DNA of 64,000 bases from Bergeyella zoohelcum ATCC 43767 (GTDB lineage Bacteria; Bacteroidota; Bacteroidia; Flavobacteriales; Weeksellaceae). The DNA lies in the NCBI RefSeq assembly GCF_000301075.1, contig NZ_JH932293.1, positions 413,155 to 477,154 on the forward strand. Direction: 5' to 3'. The position numbers and the translations under genes were made by a program. This document shows positions 63,888-64,000 of this stretch, piece by piece (position 1 is the stretch's first letter; every line of letters starts with the position of its first letter). The notes under the pieces are model-generated. The model had not been told where the DNA came from. It did not search any database and worked only from the letters and a program-made list of their open reading frames with translations.

Positions 63888-64000
<113 letters not shown>

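Overview
The window reads as a chromosomal segment of a flavobacterium (phylum Bacteroidota), most likely in the Weeksellaceae (Chryseobacterium/Riemerella/Bergeyella/Elizabethkingia group). The evidence is an AT-rich base composition, many promoters of the Bacteroidota type (TAnnTTTG with an occasional upstream TTG), a BamD-RpoZ pair of flavobacterial type, a DUF4835/PorD-like type IX secretion protein, TamL/TamB, an S46 dipeptidyl-peptidase and a TonB receptor next to a DUF5689 lipoprotein. The genus is inferred, not shown.

Layout. 0-3.7 kb: a truncated monomeric isocitrate dehydrogenase (minus), then an overlapping tatD-tcdA-rnpA operon linked to RNA maturation. 3.7-5.7 kb: a DUF6080 membrane protein flanked by degenerate intergenic repeats. 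5.7-10.5 kb: the haem operon hemA-hemC-hemD-hemE, followed by an omega-amidase-like nitrilase. 10.5-20.2 kb: copper ATPase, rhomboid protease, DprA, glutamate dehydrogenase, bacilliredoxin, peptidase T and two AT-rich CPBP-family membrane proteins. 20.5-24.8 kb: TonB receptor and DUF5689 lipoprotein. 24.9-28.8 kb: an accessory islet with a helix-turn-helix regulator, a coiled-coil lipoprotein translationally coupled to a Bax-inhibitor-1 protein, an IS element, and a small paralogue of the lipoprotein. 28.9-33.1 kb: glycyl-tRNA synthetase and an exbB-exbD-tonB operon. 33.4-46.6 kb is envelope biogenesis: bamD, rpoZ, porD-like, BrkB/YihY, the overlapping tamB-tamL pair, and DPP7. 46.6-49.3 kb: a YgjV-like protein, two glycosyltransferases and sufE. 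49.6-55.3 kb: the rod-shape operon mreB-mreC-mreD-mrdA-rodA. 55.5-63.7 kb: lon, ppiD, coaBC, nth, bcp and a TetR regulator. The window ends inside a new reading frame that carries an (AC)n dinucleotide tract.

Most of the segment is housekeeping. The parts that stand out are the terminal (AC)n reading frame, which has the form of a phase-variable locus directly behind a strong promoter; the lipoprotein/BI-1 islet split by an IS; a transposase gene whose start sits against an 18-bp perfect hairpin; an endonuclease III without its iron-sulphur cysteines; a degenerate repeat family at three intergenic sites; and several genes whose -7 box lies so close to the start codon that the mRNA would be leaderless. 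Promoter boxes also show that several of the longest possible reading frames (XRE regulator, bamD, the 30.5-kb secreted protein, ygjV-like) begin too far upstream; the starts given here are corrected. No tRNA, rRNA, CRISPR array or prophage was seen.
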